Positions 33,165 through 45,895 are shown, counted from the stretch's first letter. The stretch is DNA of 64,000 nt from Ovis canadensis (GCF_042477335.2 NC_091246.1:177379001-177443000); one strand, 5' to 3'. Numbers and translations: made by a program. The notes: generated from the sequence alone by a model not told the origin.

Positions 33165-33366
33165 TCTTCCCTGGTGGCTCAGCAGTAAAAAATCCGCCTA
33201 CCAATGCAGTAGACCCAAATTTGATCCCTGGGTCAGGAATATTCCCCGGAGTAGGAAATGGCAACCCACTCCAATATTCTTGCCTGGAAAATTCCAGGGA
33301 CAGAGGAGCCTGGCAGGCTCCATGGGGTTGTGAAAGAGGTGGACAAGACTCAGTGACTAAGCAACA
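33165..33366 (+). mobile_element. Bov-tA SINE
   Basis: The head tcttccctggtggctcagca, body cttgcctggaaaattccagg and end actcagtgactaagcaac are present. Confidence 0.93.
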
Positions 33367-33545
33367 ATAGAAATATAAATTAAAACTGTACTAAAATAAG
33401 ACTTTAAGCATATTATGTTGGGAAAATTCCAGCTATTTAACAATGTATCATGTTGGTGAAGCTGTAGGGAAACAGCACTTTGATTCATTGGCAGGAGCAC
33501 GAATTGCTCCTGTGGAGGTAACCTGGCAATTAACTATCAAACATG

Positions 33546-33814
33546 CTGCTGCTGCTAAGTCACTTCAGTCGTGTCTGACTCTGCGACCCCATAGATGGCA
33601 GCCCACCAGGCTCCCCCATCCCTGGGATTCTCCAGGCAAGAACACTGGAGTGGGTTGCCATTTCCTTCTACAACGCATGAAAGTGAAAAGTGAAAGTGAA
33701 GTCGCTCAGTCGTGTCCAAATCTTAGCGACCCCATGGACAGCAGCCTACCAGGCTCCTCCGCCCATGGGATTTTCCAGGCAAGAGCACTTGAGTGGGGTG
33801 CCATTGCCTCCTCC
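33546..33814 (-). mobile_element. Bov-A2 SINE dimer with target-site duplication
   Basis: Complemented tandem Bov-A monomers. The 10-base repeat atcaaacatg lies at 33536-33545 and 33815-33824. Confidence 0.96.
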
Positions 33815-33900
33815 ATCAAACATGCAGATGTATTTTACCTTGACTCAGCAACTTCATTTCTGTGTACAAACTGTGGATTAAACATAAATAACAATGTAGG

Positions 33901-34966
33901 TTGGACCTCAGGTTCAGGCGACTGGAGAGGTATATGATCTAATCCACAGTTTTTCAATTTTCTGTACCATGAGTATTTTCCTAAAATGACATCTTATGCA
34001 GGATGAGGGTGCTAGCTCTCCCAGAAGCAAAGAGATAAACTCTATTTCACAGTTCTGAGAAAATTTCCCTTTCCAAGCTGACCATCATTCACTGTGTATT
34101 GCTCTGATTTCAACATTGGTTACAATTCAGTATAAGATCCAGTGGTCTCTAAGCAGAAGCTGTTTTCTGTCTGATGTCACCTGTAGTCATCTTGTCCAGA
34201 GGGACTGAGTCCCCTGCAGGTCCCAGCAGAGAGGATGAGAGCCATGAGTAATTTCTCTTTCTTTCAGCCTTCCCTGAATGACAATGAAATCAAGGGGAAC
34301 TGATCAGGGAGAAGAAAGGATAGAGGACTAGAGAGAAAAGGAGTAAGAGAAGATCAGCTAAAAAATACAGGCCTAAAGACTCCTAGACAGAAGGCCACTT
34401 AACCTGAGGCAATTTGAAGAAGAAATTCTCAGCCTCCTTCTCACAGAACAAACTCAAAGCCTGAAGAGGTACAAACATTGACCAAGAAGCTAGGAAATCA
34501 CTAAACTTGAATGTAGACAAGAATCAGAGATACATTTTACTATACCAAGAGCTGCAAAGGAATAAATATAGCCATCACATAAAGATCTTCCTGCAAATCT
34601 GAAAATCAACAAACATTTTGGAGAGGAAGGGAAGGGATAAAACGCCGCCTGGATGGAAAACACAAACAAGCAGATGTCTGATCCAGGAGGAAGGAACACG
34701 GACCATGTGAGGAATGCTGACTTTACAGGTTAACAAAACACTCAGCTTCATCTGTTTGCTCTGTGGGCCTTTCATTTCCATGGCTTCTAGTTCAGGAAGT
34801 TGGTTCAACACTTTTTTTAAGACTCAAGAAAACAAAGCATGGGTCTTCTTATTTTAAAAATCTATTGTTTCAGAACTTATGGTTGCCACAGGGAAGGGAT
34901 AGTTAGGGAATTTGGGATGAACAGGTACATACTGCTATGTTTAAAATGGATAACCAGCAAGGACCT
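33901..34966. other. Intergenic, unique
   Basis: No repeat or gene recognised. Frames at 34490-34811 (minus) have no support. Confidence 0.5.
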
Positions 34967-35172
34967 GGGCTTCCCTGGTGGCTCAATGGTAAAGAATCCA
35001 CCTACAATGTGGGAGATCTAGATTCAGTCCCTGAGTTAGGAAGTTCCCTTGGAGGAGGGCACAGTAACCCATTCCACTACTCTTGCCTGGAGAATCCTCA
35101 TGGACAGAGGAGGCTGGCGGGCTGCAGTCCATGGAGTCACAAAGAGTTGGACACTACTGAGTGACTAAACAC
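34967..35172 (+). mobile_element. Bov-tA SINE
   Basis: The head gggcttccctggtggctcaa, body cttgcctggagaatcctcat and end gagttggacactactgagtg are present. Confidence 0.94.
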
Positions 35173-35184
35173 ACAGCACAAGCA

Positions 35185-35640
35185 CCACAGCACATGGAAC
35201 TCTGTTCAATGTTATGTGGCAGCCTGGATGGTAGGGGAGTTTGGGGAAGAATGGATGCATGTATATGCATGGCTGAGTCCTTTCACTGTTTATCATAACT
35301 ATCACAACATTGTTATATAGCTATGCTGCTGCTAAGTCGCTTCAGTCGTGTCCAACTCTGTGCGACCCCATAGACGGCAGCCCATCAGGCTCCCCCGTCC
35401 CTGGGATTCTCCAGGCGAAAACACTGGAGCGGGTTGCCATTTCCTTCTCCAATGCATGAAAGTGAAAAGTGAAAGTGAAGTTGCTCAGTCATGTCCGACT
35501 CTTCATGATCCCATGGACTGCAGCCTACCAGGCTCCTCTATCCATGGGATTTTCCAGGCAAGAGTACTGGAGTCGGGTGCCACTGCCTTCTCCACAATAC
35601 AAAATTAAAAGTAAAAAAAAAAAAAAGAAAAAAATCCATT
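35185..35640 (+). mobile_element. Artiodactyl L1 3' end split by a SINE
   Basis: The block gttcaatgttatgtggcagc, then ggatggtaggggagtttggg and actatcacaacattgttata, resumes after the SINE with acaatacaaaattaaaagt and a long A-tail. Confidence 0.9.
35323..35593 (-). mobile_element. Bov-A2 SINE dimer in L1 3' end
   Basis: Complemented tandem Bov-A monomers from atgctgctgctaagtcgctt to ccactgccttctcc. It is near consensus. I could not find a clean target-site duplication. Confidence 0.94.
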
Positions 35641-37388
35641 GGTTCAGCCTCAATAAAGATGAAAGTCAAATTGATAATAAGTAGCTCTTCCTTAAATTGA
35701 TCTGACCTGGTCCATCTCCTTTACTATACTACGGTGTTGGAAGTCATCCTTTCTCCTAGGGAAGCACCAAGGTCTTTGCTCCTAGGACATGAGAGGTTAT
35801 AATTGCAAAACTCTGAATAAAGGAGATCATAGCAAACTACACAAGGTAAGATGACAACTATCCCTTAAGTGAGAACTGATCCTACTGTAAATTGGTCTAT
35901 CAGACTGGCTTGCTGAGGAAAAAAAAACAAAAACAAATAGTAGAAACAGTTTGCTTCTTAACTTTCACTTTTCAATGTGTACTTACTGACAAGGTCTATA
36001 GAAGTTTACAGAGACTTTTGAAGGTTAGTAATGCAGAATGAGTTATACAAATCCTTAAAAGCAGTTTGCATTTAAATTACAATATGAATATCCACAATAT
36101 CAATATTTCATTTGTAATCACTGCAATAAAGAGCACCTGGTTTTATCTCAGAAACAATTCTAGCCCAATTTTGGATTTGCAAGACATAAAGAGGGTTTCC
36201 CTCCACTGGAATAAAGAAAAGGAAGAGAGAAACTAGGATGCACTCTTTACCTATCGCACTAACAAAGAAAATGTCACAACTTTTCTTTTGGCATCTCAAG
36301 GTCCTATGTCCTGGCTGCCCCATTTTGCTGGGAGGAAATAAGAAGACTTGAGAGATCTCTTGCTAACTTCAAAGAGAAAGTTGTTAAGCACAAAGGTACC
36401 CAACAGTTTTGGCTAACATCTGCTCTAGGAGGCAGCTGATCCATTATGGAGAATTAAGAGTCTGTAGCTAAGGAACTAACAGAAAAGTCAGTTTTTGAGA
36501 GTAGTCCCATCTGTGGAACCATTCGTTTCATGATTAACTGGAAATACTTAGTGGTGCCAGCAGTGAGCTAACATCCCATTCTAGAAAAACTGTCCTATCC
36601 TGTACTATCTAACTTGTCTGGGAGTGGTGTCAGGTTTGAGAGTTTTTAAGTTTATACCACTTTGGCAGGGGCCAGTAGGGGAGTCTTTGGGCAAAAAAAC
36701 AAACAAACAAAAAAAACAACCTAAATTACCACTGCAAAATTTTCTAGAAAAGTGAATTTTTATTTTGAATGAGAAATCACACTAAATTACAAACTTTTAA
36801 AAGGTGATAAATACAGACATCACAAAATCAATACAAACACAATGCTTTTTATTAATTAATGGTCTGACATATTATAGTTTTCTTCTTCCCTACAGTTTGC
36901 ATAATCTTTGAATACTTCTTCATATTGATAATTCTAATATATTATGTCAAAAGAAGTAACAGAAACATAATTAAGCCTGAAAAATTGCTGATGAAGCCTC
37001 TGTTATAATACTGATAGCTTTTTCAAAAAAGTTCAGCCTCACAACTTGTTAGTAATGAGATGTTTGGATGCATAAAACATGACTTAACATGGTTTTACTG
37101 CATCTGTAGTACTGCTACTGGTTTTGTGCCCCACACACCATAGAAATTTTGATCAGTTTTATACAAATCCATCAAGAAAGAAAAAAATGACTGTTTATTG
37201 ATAATTACATATGGGGCATTCATTATAAGGTACTATGTTCTCCTGGAATACAACTTCCATTATTACTAGGTGTTAACAAGAACCAAATTCACCTCTCGAA
37301 AATTTATGCATCTGAGGGTTGGGAGACTTTCCCACAGGTCACGTGACTCTATACACATCACATATTATTTCTCCTTTATGACCTATAT
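35641..37388. other. Intergenic, unique
   Basis: About 1.75 kb without a repeat I can name. A (caaa)n-like run lies near 36696-36718. No gene supported. Confidence 0.5.
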
Positions 37389-37600
37389 ATGGGTTTCCCT
37401 GGTAGCTCAGCTGGTAAAGAATCCGGCTGCAAAGCAGGAGACCCCAGTTTGATTCCTGGGTCTGGAATATCCCCTGGAGAAGGGATAGGCTACCCACTCC
37501 AGTATTCTTGCCTGGAGAATCCTCATGGGCAGAGGAGCCTGGTGGGATAGAGTCCATGGGGTTGCAAAGAGTCATAGATGACTGAGCGTGTCAGATGCTA
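37389..37600 (+). mobile_element. Bov-tA SINE
   Basis: The head gggtttccctggtagctcag, body cttgcctggagaatcctcat and end catagatgactgagcg are present. Confidence 0.94.
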
Positions 37601-39179
37601 AGCACAGCACAGCACATTACCCATCTATTTCAATGCCAGGTGCAGTAGGGCATGTTTATATCAGGATACATTTAACCCTACACCTTTTTACACTGTTTCT
37701 GGGAAGTTGGCATGGTGGGCCATAGGATTATTCCTGGAAGTCATTCCTACACCAGAACCAGCTAGCAATGATTAACTGTACATGGATGTTTGTCACCCTC
37801 CTCCATAGATCCCACAAAACCCAAACTAAATGTGTTCCTAACTCAATTTTTCCCTGGTTTGGAGGCTCAAAATGCCTAGGGCCACTCCAATACAATATCA
37901 CCCCACCCAATACAAGGGGAAGAGTGTTAGAAAGTTGAGGTGAAAAGAAACAACAGTCTTAACCAATTGCAGTCCGAACATCTTATTTTGGAAATTTTAT
38001 GAAAACACATGAAGATGCAATCATATTACACTCTATCCCAGCATGTTGGAAGGAGCTCATGCGTACAAGGGAGGGGCTTTGAAGCAGAAGATTTATTAGT
38101 TTCATGGGAAACTCACATTCACACACTGGCCATATTAGCACAGTTTGGAAATACTGAGTCTACCACTATGTCCATTCTTACGGCCATCAGACCCAGTTAG
38201 GAGCTCAGCATCTTCGTTCTGCAAATGTTCTCAAACTGTTCTCTCCCTTTTCTTAGCTTTCCACATGAGCCTCATCTTTCTCCATTTTGTTTTTCTACTT
38301 CCCATGTCAGGATCTTAAACTAATGGCCAACTGTCTCATTGAAAGGTGAAAACTCTTCATTCTCCAAAAGTAAATTTCTAAGAGTTGGTGTTCAGTTTAG
38401 CTCATGATGGATCCTGTGGCGGTGATGAGAGCTACTTTCTCCTATAGCCCAGTATGTGCCTGTAGGTAAGTCAGTGCAAGAGTTGCATTCTCATCCACTC
38501 TGTCATTTAATCCTTAGAACATTCTTATAAGGTAGTAAAGTTATTAACATTTTAAAAAATGGGTCATTAAACTCAGAGTTTAAGTAATTTGCCCAAGAAC
38601 ACACAGTTGGTAAGCAGTGGAGGATCCCATTTGACTCTCAGTTGCTTAATTAAATGTGTGTGTGCTTAGGAAACTAAAGCTGTTTGGCGGACCCAAGTTC
38701 TAATCATATGGCCTAGAATGAGTACCTCTCCAATGTCTATGCAGCTCTCTTCAGTCACTGTTATCAAGTTTACTAAATCCTTCCTCTAGGTCCAAAGTGT
38801 GTCTATCTGGCTCCTAAAGGCAGAAAGTTACACATAGGAGACTTTGTGCTATACACCCATTCAATTTCTAGCTTCCTTCCCATCTTGACAATACACTTTC
38901 CAAAGCACAGGAGTTAGGGAGTTACAGGGAGGATATGGACATTTAAGATTTTTCTTCAGATGCTAACAGCCCTCTGATATTTATAAATAAAGCACATTTT
39001 GAATATTCAGAGAGAAGGAAAAGAACATGTCTTCAAAATACTACAAATATCTTTCCAAGGGAATAAACCTGAGACCAAGCAGATGAAAAATTATGAAAGG
39101 AAATACAAATAAAGTAAACTGAGAAGTAAAGTGTCAGGCTATAAGAATGAACATGATGACAAAAAATATTAATGGAATT
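37601..39179. other. Intergenic, unique with one MIR
   Basis: Apart from the MIR at 38490-38645 nothing is recognised. The small frames at 37728-38200 are unsupported. Confidence 0.5.
38490..38645 (-). mobile_element. MIR SINE remnant
   Basis: The complement of MIR: ctgtcatttaatccttagaa, taaggtagtaaagttattaa, taatttgcccaagaacacac, agttggtaagcagtgg. Confidence 0.8.
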
Positions 39180-39310
39180 TTTACAATTTTTATTTAATTT
39201 TTTGACCTCACTGCATGGCATCTGACATCTTAGTTCCTCAACCAAGGATCAAATCCGTGCCCCCTGCACTGGACAGGGGAGTTGTAACCACTGGACTGCC
39301 AGGGAAGCTT
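39180..39310 (-). mobile_element. CHR-type SINE
   Basis: The blocks catcttagttcctcaaccaa and gtaaccactggactgccagg are present. Confidence 0.9.
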
Positions 39311-39852
39311 CAATGGAAATTTTTAAAATGATTAACAAAATCCCCTTGTCTTCATCCCTGCTAGGCCTCAGGGAAAAGCTGTTGGCACTTGCATTTTATT
39401 CTCCTGCTAACTTTTTATAGCAAATCGAACCAGGATGCCCTTGTTTCCTACCACCAAATGTGTAGACTTAACCATCATCTGCTCCGATTCCATTTCCTTC
39501 CCTCTTGTTAAACAGACCAGAACAAGTGTCTTTTTTTTTTCTATTTAAGGTCAATTTTATGTTATTGAAAATCATCCCAATGTGTATAGTCAGAAATCTT
39601 ACCTAGTCCATTAACTTGATTCTTATATATTCATGTTTTCCCACTCACTGCAATATTCCCATTAGCTTAACAATTGTTTTGTTATCAGAGTAGTACATGT
39701 ACATTATTCAAAAAAGGCAAACAGTAAAACTAAACCTGTTGTGAGAAAGAGCAGCTCCTACTTAACTGCCACTCCTGCTTCCCAGAGGCAAACTCAGCCA
39801 GCTCTCAACTCCTCCTTCTTTCCAACTCCAAACTTGCTATTGCAGCTACTTA
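39311..39852. other. Intergenic, unique
   Basis: Nothing recognisable. Confidence 0.45.
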
Positions 39853-39975
39853 TTCTTTCTTTTTTTTGGCTGCATCTTGGCATGTGGGATCTTAGTTCCC
39901 CAATCAGGGATTGAACCCGTGCTCCCTGCAGTGGAATGACAGAGTCCAAACCACTGGATTGCCAAGGAATTCCCC
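39853..39975 (-). mobile_element. CHR-type SINE
   Basis: The blocks ttggctgcatcttggcatgt, gggatcttagttccccaatc and aaccactggattgccaagga are present. Confidence 0.9.
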
Positions 39976-40420
39976 TATCATTTCTTTTACTTTTTAGTTT
40001 CAGACATTATCTATCAATTTCTCACTAAGAAAGATTAAGAACATCACAGTTTGTAGCTATGGCAATATTCAATGTTTATATATCATGGTACTTCCCAGTT
40101 AAACTACATAGTATGATTTGACTACATTTCTTCCCTGTAGGATTATTTCTGTTCCCTAGAGTTAACAAACGTTTTTGTATATTTGCTTAGTTTTCTAGTT
40201 ATCAAACATTAACTTACTAACTCTGCACAGAATTCTCTAAATAAGTGCAAAAACAATAGAAGAAAATTCAGATCTAGGGGAATAGGTAAAGAGAACTGAA
40301 ATTGTAAATATGCAGTTAAATGGAAAATATTTTATTTTCCTTCTTTTAATTTCTTTAAAAGATATTGGCTGTTTAGAACAATAAGAATAACATGATAATT
40401 TGGGGGCTTATAAGGTATAT
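39976..40420. other. Intergenic, unique
   Basis: AT-rich; nothing recognisable. Confidence 0.45.
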
Positions 40421-40545
40421 ACCCTTGGAGGAGGAAATGGCAACCCACTGTAGTATTCTTGCCTAGGGAATTCCATGGACAGAAGAGCCTGGGGAGCTAC
40501 AGTCTATTGGGGTCACAGAGAGTCAGAAATAATTGAGCAAATACA
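40421..40545 (+). mobile_element. Bov-tA SINE 3' fragment
   Basis: The blocks ggaggaggaaatggcaaccc and aattccatggacagaagagc are present without a head. Confidence 0.88.
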
Positions 40546-40559
40546 AAACCACCATAACA

Positions 40560-41960
40560 TATATAGAAATAAAGCACATGACAAGGGTGGTACAAGAGAT
40601 GGAGGAGGCAATAAATGAAATTAAATAGCTGTACTTTTTTTTATGTACTTACATGAAATGATGCAACATTAATTATAAGCAGACTGTGATAAGTTAAGGA
40701 TATAAATTTTAAATCTAAAACAACTACTAAAAATGCAAAACAATAAAGCCTAAATAGTTAATAGAGGAAATGAAATAGAATATTAAAACCATTTTTTAAA
40801 AAGGGTGAGGAAATTTAACTTATAGCAACTACAAAGAAGGAAATAAAGTAGGAAATCAATAAAATAGAAAAAACAAAAAAGAATATTTAAAAGATTATTA
40901 AAAAAATTTGATCTTCAAAAAGATTAATTAAAGCTGATAAACTCCTCCCAAGATAGTCAAGACACTAAAGGAAAGTAAATACCAATATTAAGAATGAAAA
41001 ACGGGTATCACTACAGATTCTATACACATTAAAAGGATACAAAAAGGAAACATGATGGGAAAAAATATGAGAAACAATTCATGCCAATTAAGTTTGACAA
41101 CATACATAAAACTGTCATAAGTAAAAAAACACAACTTACCAAAATGTTTATGAAAAGAAGTAAAAATCTGAATTGCTTTATATTATTAAATAAATTGCAC
41201 AAAAATAAAATTTCTAGAGAGAAAATTTCTGGTCTAGATAACTTCACTGGTGAATTCTTTTGAACATTTAAGAAGGCAATACTGCCGTGTTACACAGCCT
41301 CTTTCAAAAAACAGAGGACAAAGGAACATCACCTAACCCATTTTAGAATAATTTGCCTAGAATAATTGTAATACCAAAACCTAATACAACTACTACAAGA
41401 TAAAATGAAACAAAACACACATACACATACCAAAATCTCTCATAAACACAAAATTCCTTAAACACATACTGGCAAATTTAACCAGTAAAATATAAAGAGT
41501 ATCTTATAGCCAATTTGGGTTTATTCCAGAAATTCAAGATTGGTTTAAACAATTTGGATTTTTCAATGTAATTCACCACATTAAAAGAATAAAAGAGAAA
41601 AATATGTAATCATCTCAACAGATAAAAAAATAATATTTGCCTAAATTCAACACCTGTTCATGAGAAAACCTGCAAACCTGGAATAGAAGGAAGCTTGTAT
41701 TTGTTAAAAGCATCTATGATAAGTTGCAGATAACACCATACCTAATGGAAAAATAGTAAACTTTTCCTCTTTAATTCAGCAAGCTGGGAACGATGCTCAC
41801 TCTTTTCACAACTATTCAACATTGCACTGGGGGTTGTAGATAATAAAATAAGCCCCCTCCTCAAAACAAAACAAAAAATATAAAGAATAGAAAGGAAGAA
41901 GAAAAACTATTTTGTTCTAAAAGATAAAAATTTATGTTGAAAATCATAAGGAATATACAA
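40560..41960 (+). mobile_element. Old L1 ORF2 remnant (RT region)
   Basis: The L1 pattern gtttattccagaaattcaag, attcaccacattaaaagaat, catctcaacagataaaaaaa and ttcaacattgcactggggg is present with many stops. Short frames here are chance. Confidence 0.75.
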
Positions 41961-42260
41961 AAAAAAAACAAAAACAAGTGATTCCTTCAACAGAAATCAG
42001 CAATGGAGGAAGAAACAAGTGGATGAGATAAATATCAAGATGGGAGAATTAAACCCAAACACATCAACAATCACATTAATTGGAAATAGAATAAACACTC
42101 CAAGTAAATTGCAGAGGTTTTCACACTAAAAAACCAAGATCCAACTATGTCCTCTTTATAAGAAATATGCTTAAACATAAAGACAGGCAGTCTGAAAGTA
42201 CGAAAAATGGAAAAAGACATACCTTGAAAACAGTGTAAGAAAGCTGATGGGATGATGTTA
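41961..42260 (+). mobile_element. L1 endonuclease-region remnant, out of order
   Basis: The blocks acacatcaacaatcacatta, ccaagatccaactatgtcct and ggaaaaagacataccttg come from the 5' (endonuclease) part of ORF2, yet they follow RT-region sequence of the same strand. Confidence 0.6.
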
Positions 42261-42344
42261 ACCATTAAATCTATCTCAAAAGGAAGAGTGTCACTGTAGG
42301 TAAAGATCTTTTATGAAGATAAAGGATCAACCTAGCAAGAATAT

Positions 42345-42536
42345 GGGCTTCCCTGGTGGCTCAGCAGTCAAGAACCCACCTGCCAATGCAGGAGACATGG
42401 GCCTAATCCCCTGCAGAAGAAAATGGCAACACATTTCAGTATTCTTGCCTGGGAAATCCCATGAACAGAGAAGCCTGGCGGGATACAGTCCATGGGGTCA
42501 CAAAAGTTGGATGTGACTTAATGATTGAACGACGAC
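42345..42536 (+). mobile_element. Bov-tA SINE, small internal deletion
   Basis: The head gggcttccctggtggctcag, a shortened middle (aatcccctgcagaagaaaat) and end ttggatgtgacttaatga are present. Confidence 0.92.
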
Positions 42537-44223
42537 AATTGGGATCTTATTTCTCATAAATGATTCCTGCCACGACTTATTATATTGCAGATTGTCTCCA
42601 GATTTTCTTAGCTATTTTACTAAACTAGCATTAAATTTTAAATTGAATTTGGGTCTTTTAGGAAAACAATTATATGTACCTTTCAAATATAGGTTTCCTT
42701 TCCCATACTTAATATTTCTTCATAGCTATTTCATTGCTTAAACTTTCTAAAATAATTAAAAACAAAAACATATTGTCAAACTACTTGTATTTTGGCCCTG
42801 ATTCTGGGGAACTGCCCTAAATGTGTTGTCATTGTGATGTTTTTGGCTAATGGTGTGAGGGTGAGGTCTCAATGGTTTTGAAAAATCTCTCGTACTAGGT
42901 TTCTGAGAATATCTTGTGCAGAATTCAATCAGAGCATTATATCATGATACTGAACCATCCTCAGTTTTAGGTTAACCTTAGGTGACTTGGTTTTTCATTA
43001 CTGCTTTCTAGCTCTTAGGGTTTTATTTAGGATTTTCTTATGTTTATAATAGAGATGGGTGTGTAAGCCTCACTTTTGGGTTTTCTCTTAGTAAAAGGGG
43101 GAAAGACACTAGAAACTAGCATTTACTAGGCTACTGACTGCTACCACTAGGATAATGCATTAGTATCTTACATATACTCATTTTTTTTTGCAGTTTTGTA
43201 AGGATTTCTGGTTTCATATTACACTAGTTTGATTAATAAAAGTATTGCTGAATTTATCTTTCAGTATTTACTTCAATGCACGTATCATGGGAATTATCAT
43301 GAACTTCCTAGAAAGTTCAAAGAATTTCCATATAAAGTCAATCTATTAATAGTTCCAAGACTTTTGTGGAGGTAATTATAATTGCTTCGTTTTTTCCCCT
43401 TGATTGTCAATTTGGCCAGTAAGAGCTTAAAAGGCCTTTGCTGACTGCAGTCCTATGTACTCATTCAGAATTCTCACTTGTATTCATTCTTACTCCCTTC
43501 AAAAACAGACCTGCACACAGAGGCACAACACATAAACAGAAAGCACTGCTTTTCAACTCTACTGAATTTCAGTAAAATCACCATCTCCTCTCACCCCTGA
43601 GCCTCCATACTTACTCCCTTATAAAAACACTCTCCTCTCTGCCTGGCTAGCATAACTATTGTTGAGATGTACTACACGATACCCACTGCTCTCCTATTCA
43701 CAGGCTCATATTTTATCATTGATTTTATTTAACTCCATAGGAACAGGGATGGCTATTACACACCACAAATGAGATAATCACTGAATAGGTTTTTCTGATA
43801 GTAGATACATTTTGTCATACTACTTCTGCTAGATCTTTGTGATGTTATCTTTGCTTTCTTCCTTTTTCATTTCCTGCTTGGTTCTTTCCCCTGACTTTGC
43901 CACACACACAGTATTTTGTGCTTTTGAGAATACATATTAAATGCTACCAGTGGATAGCTTAACTCTTTTTAAAAAGTGCTTGAATGTTTATAACTCAAAG
44001 TTTAAAAATGAGAAGACATTTTAAATTCTCTATAGAAGAATTTTGCACTTTTATTTCCCAATTCCAGCCCCTTGTTCCTCTCATCTAGTTTCCTACTTAC
44101 AATAAGTGATCACCATCATGTTTTACATTTTATATTTGTGAACCAGCCAGGGTTCATCAGTGAGGGAAGGGAAGGAGGACCTTCTGTAGGGCTGTGGGTC
44201 AACTTTAATGTTTATATTTGTAA
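42537..44223. other. Intergenic, unique
   Basis: AT-rich 1.7 kb; no repeat or gene recognised. Confidence 0.5.
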
Positions 44224-44286
44224 GTTCAGTTCAGCTCAGCTCAGCTCAGCTGGGCAGGCTCAGTCTACCCCATGGACTGCAGTATG
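44224..44286 (-). mobile_element. BovB/Bov-A terminal fragment with pentamer expansion
   Basis: The sequence agttcagttcagctcagctc is followed by three more tcagc units, then taccccatggactgcagtat. About 60 bases remain. Confidence 0.7.
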
Positions 44287-44744
44287 GTATTTGTAAACAA
44301 TGTTACAATTGCTCAGACTTCCTCCTAACAGTTTAATACTCATGGCCAATCCTTTTAAGCCTCAACTTCCTACACTTGAAATACTTTTGATCACTTTTCA
44401 GCATTTCCTGTGCTTGGGTACTATGTTAATACACTGCCCCTGTATAATTTGTGTTAACTTTAGAAGTGAATTACTAAACAGCTAAGAAGTCTTGTTCAAA
44501 ATTTTTTTCACTTAAAAAGTATTGCCTAAGAAACACATTTTAAATTTTATTTAAATTTATTGCTTTGCTTACTCACACTACTTTTGTTAGAAACATTAAT
44601 CACTCCTTCTATTCCAATTATTTTTGAATCAATTATGCAAACTCCTTCCCTGTAAAGTCATGGCCGCTCTAATTTCAAGTGGGCCATCAGGGTTTTCCTT
44701 CACATTTGCTATTCCAGAACTCCTCTGCTCTTCTCAAATTTCTG
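44287..44744. other. Intergenic, unique
   Basis: Nothing recognisable. Confidence 0.45.
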
Positions 44745-44900
44745 AAATCAGCAAACTATAGCACAGAAGTCAAATCCAGCCCCCTGCCAGCTTTTGTATA
44801 GTTCTAATGGAAGTCACCTTGGGTTTACATCTATGGGTGCTTTCACATTGCAATGGCATGGCCAGTGAGTAAAATATTACTACCTAGTCCTTTAGAAAGT
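44745..44900 (+). mobile_element. hAT-type nonautonomous DNA transposon remnant
   Basis: The pattern atcagcaaactatagcacag, aaatccagccccctgccagc, ttttgtatagttctaatgga and tgctttcacattgcaatggc matches a common old hAT-derived mammalian repeat. The terminal inverted repeat is lost at the right where a Bov-tA begins. Confidence 0.6.
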
Positions 44901-44904
44901 CAGT

Positions 44905-45108
44905 TGTGTGCATGCTCAGTCATGTCTGACTCTTTGCGACCCCATGGACTGGAAACCACCAGGCTCCTCTGTCCGTGAAATTCTCCAGGCAAGAATAATG
45001 GAGCTGGTCGCCATTTCCTAAACCAGGGGATCTTCCCAACCCAAGGATGGAACCCACATCTCCCGCATTGGCAGGCAGATTCACCACTGAGCCACCTGGG
45101 AAACCCAG
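44905..45108 (-). mobile_element. Bov-tA SINE
   Basis: The blocks tgctcagtcatgtctgactc and gatcttcccaacccaaggat run to the head complement gagccacctgggaaaccca. Confidence 0.94.
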
Positions 45109-45895
45109 GCTCCTAGGCTTTTTCAATTGCATGCCTCTTTCAAGTTTTCTTATGCTTGCAAAATTTTCAAATGACCCCCACATACTTCGGGCATTTATAA
45201 AGTACACATTCTAAAAACCTGCTGTTGGCAATTTCAGTCTTCATGACAGTGGTTGCTTTTGTGCGTGTGTACATGCTGCAGTTGCTATCCTAAATCCTGC
45301 AATGTTTTTCTTTGCACCTACCCATTAAAGCCAGGTCTGAATTTGGACAAGAGATTAGATACCAGAGGAATCGTTTGGCTCTGATGTTACAGACTGGACA
45401 GAAGTATACCTGGCTCCTTTAAAAATGGGAATTAAGGGGAGAGAGCAAGAGATGGAGGGAGAAGGGGAAATGAAGTACTCATAACAGGGATGACAAGCTC
45501 CTTTGCCACTATCCACTGCAGATGCATGCAAACCTCAGCACAGAATTAAGAAGGTAGCAATAATGTAAATGCCTCTATTAATGTCTTCTATCTAAAAACA
45601 GTGATCAAAGCAAATACCAGTCTTCTCTTAGAAAAGAATGAGGTGATAGAATGAGGAAAACACAACATTCAAGTGTTCTAAAGTAAAGCAAGAAGGGGGC
45701 CAATTGCTGCAGAATAAGGGAGGTCATATGACCACTTGTCCTATCTTACTGTAGCTGTATAGGTAATATTTAAGTGTTTCAACCCTAGTATTATTTTAAG
45801 GATAATTCAGTGTGGGTGTATGTGTGTGTTGAGTATACAGACTTTTCACTGTACATTTCTGTCACTTTGGCCATATATGTGTATATGTTTGTATG
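45109..45895. other. Intergenic, unique
   Basis: A short (tg)n-like run at 45811-45832. No gene recognised. Confidence 0.5.

Larger units (their letters stand above)
31240..33900 (+). mobile_element. L1 LINE copy broken by four insertions
   Basis: L1 ORF2 is recognisable by FADDMI (ttgcagatgatatgattatt, 31279) and ctagaactataagatgc (31662). It resumes after a CHR SINE (tactagaggagaatatcagg, 32073), then after a BovB (ttggtgaagctgtagggaaa, 33455) and after a Bov-A2 (ctcagcaacttcatttctgt). The frame is disabled throughout. Confidence 0.8.

Noticed and set aside
33443..33937. 164-codon plus-strand frame
   Set aside because: Mostly Bov-A2 read through; the ESEVAQSCP-type protein string recurs in every such SINE.
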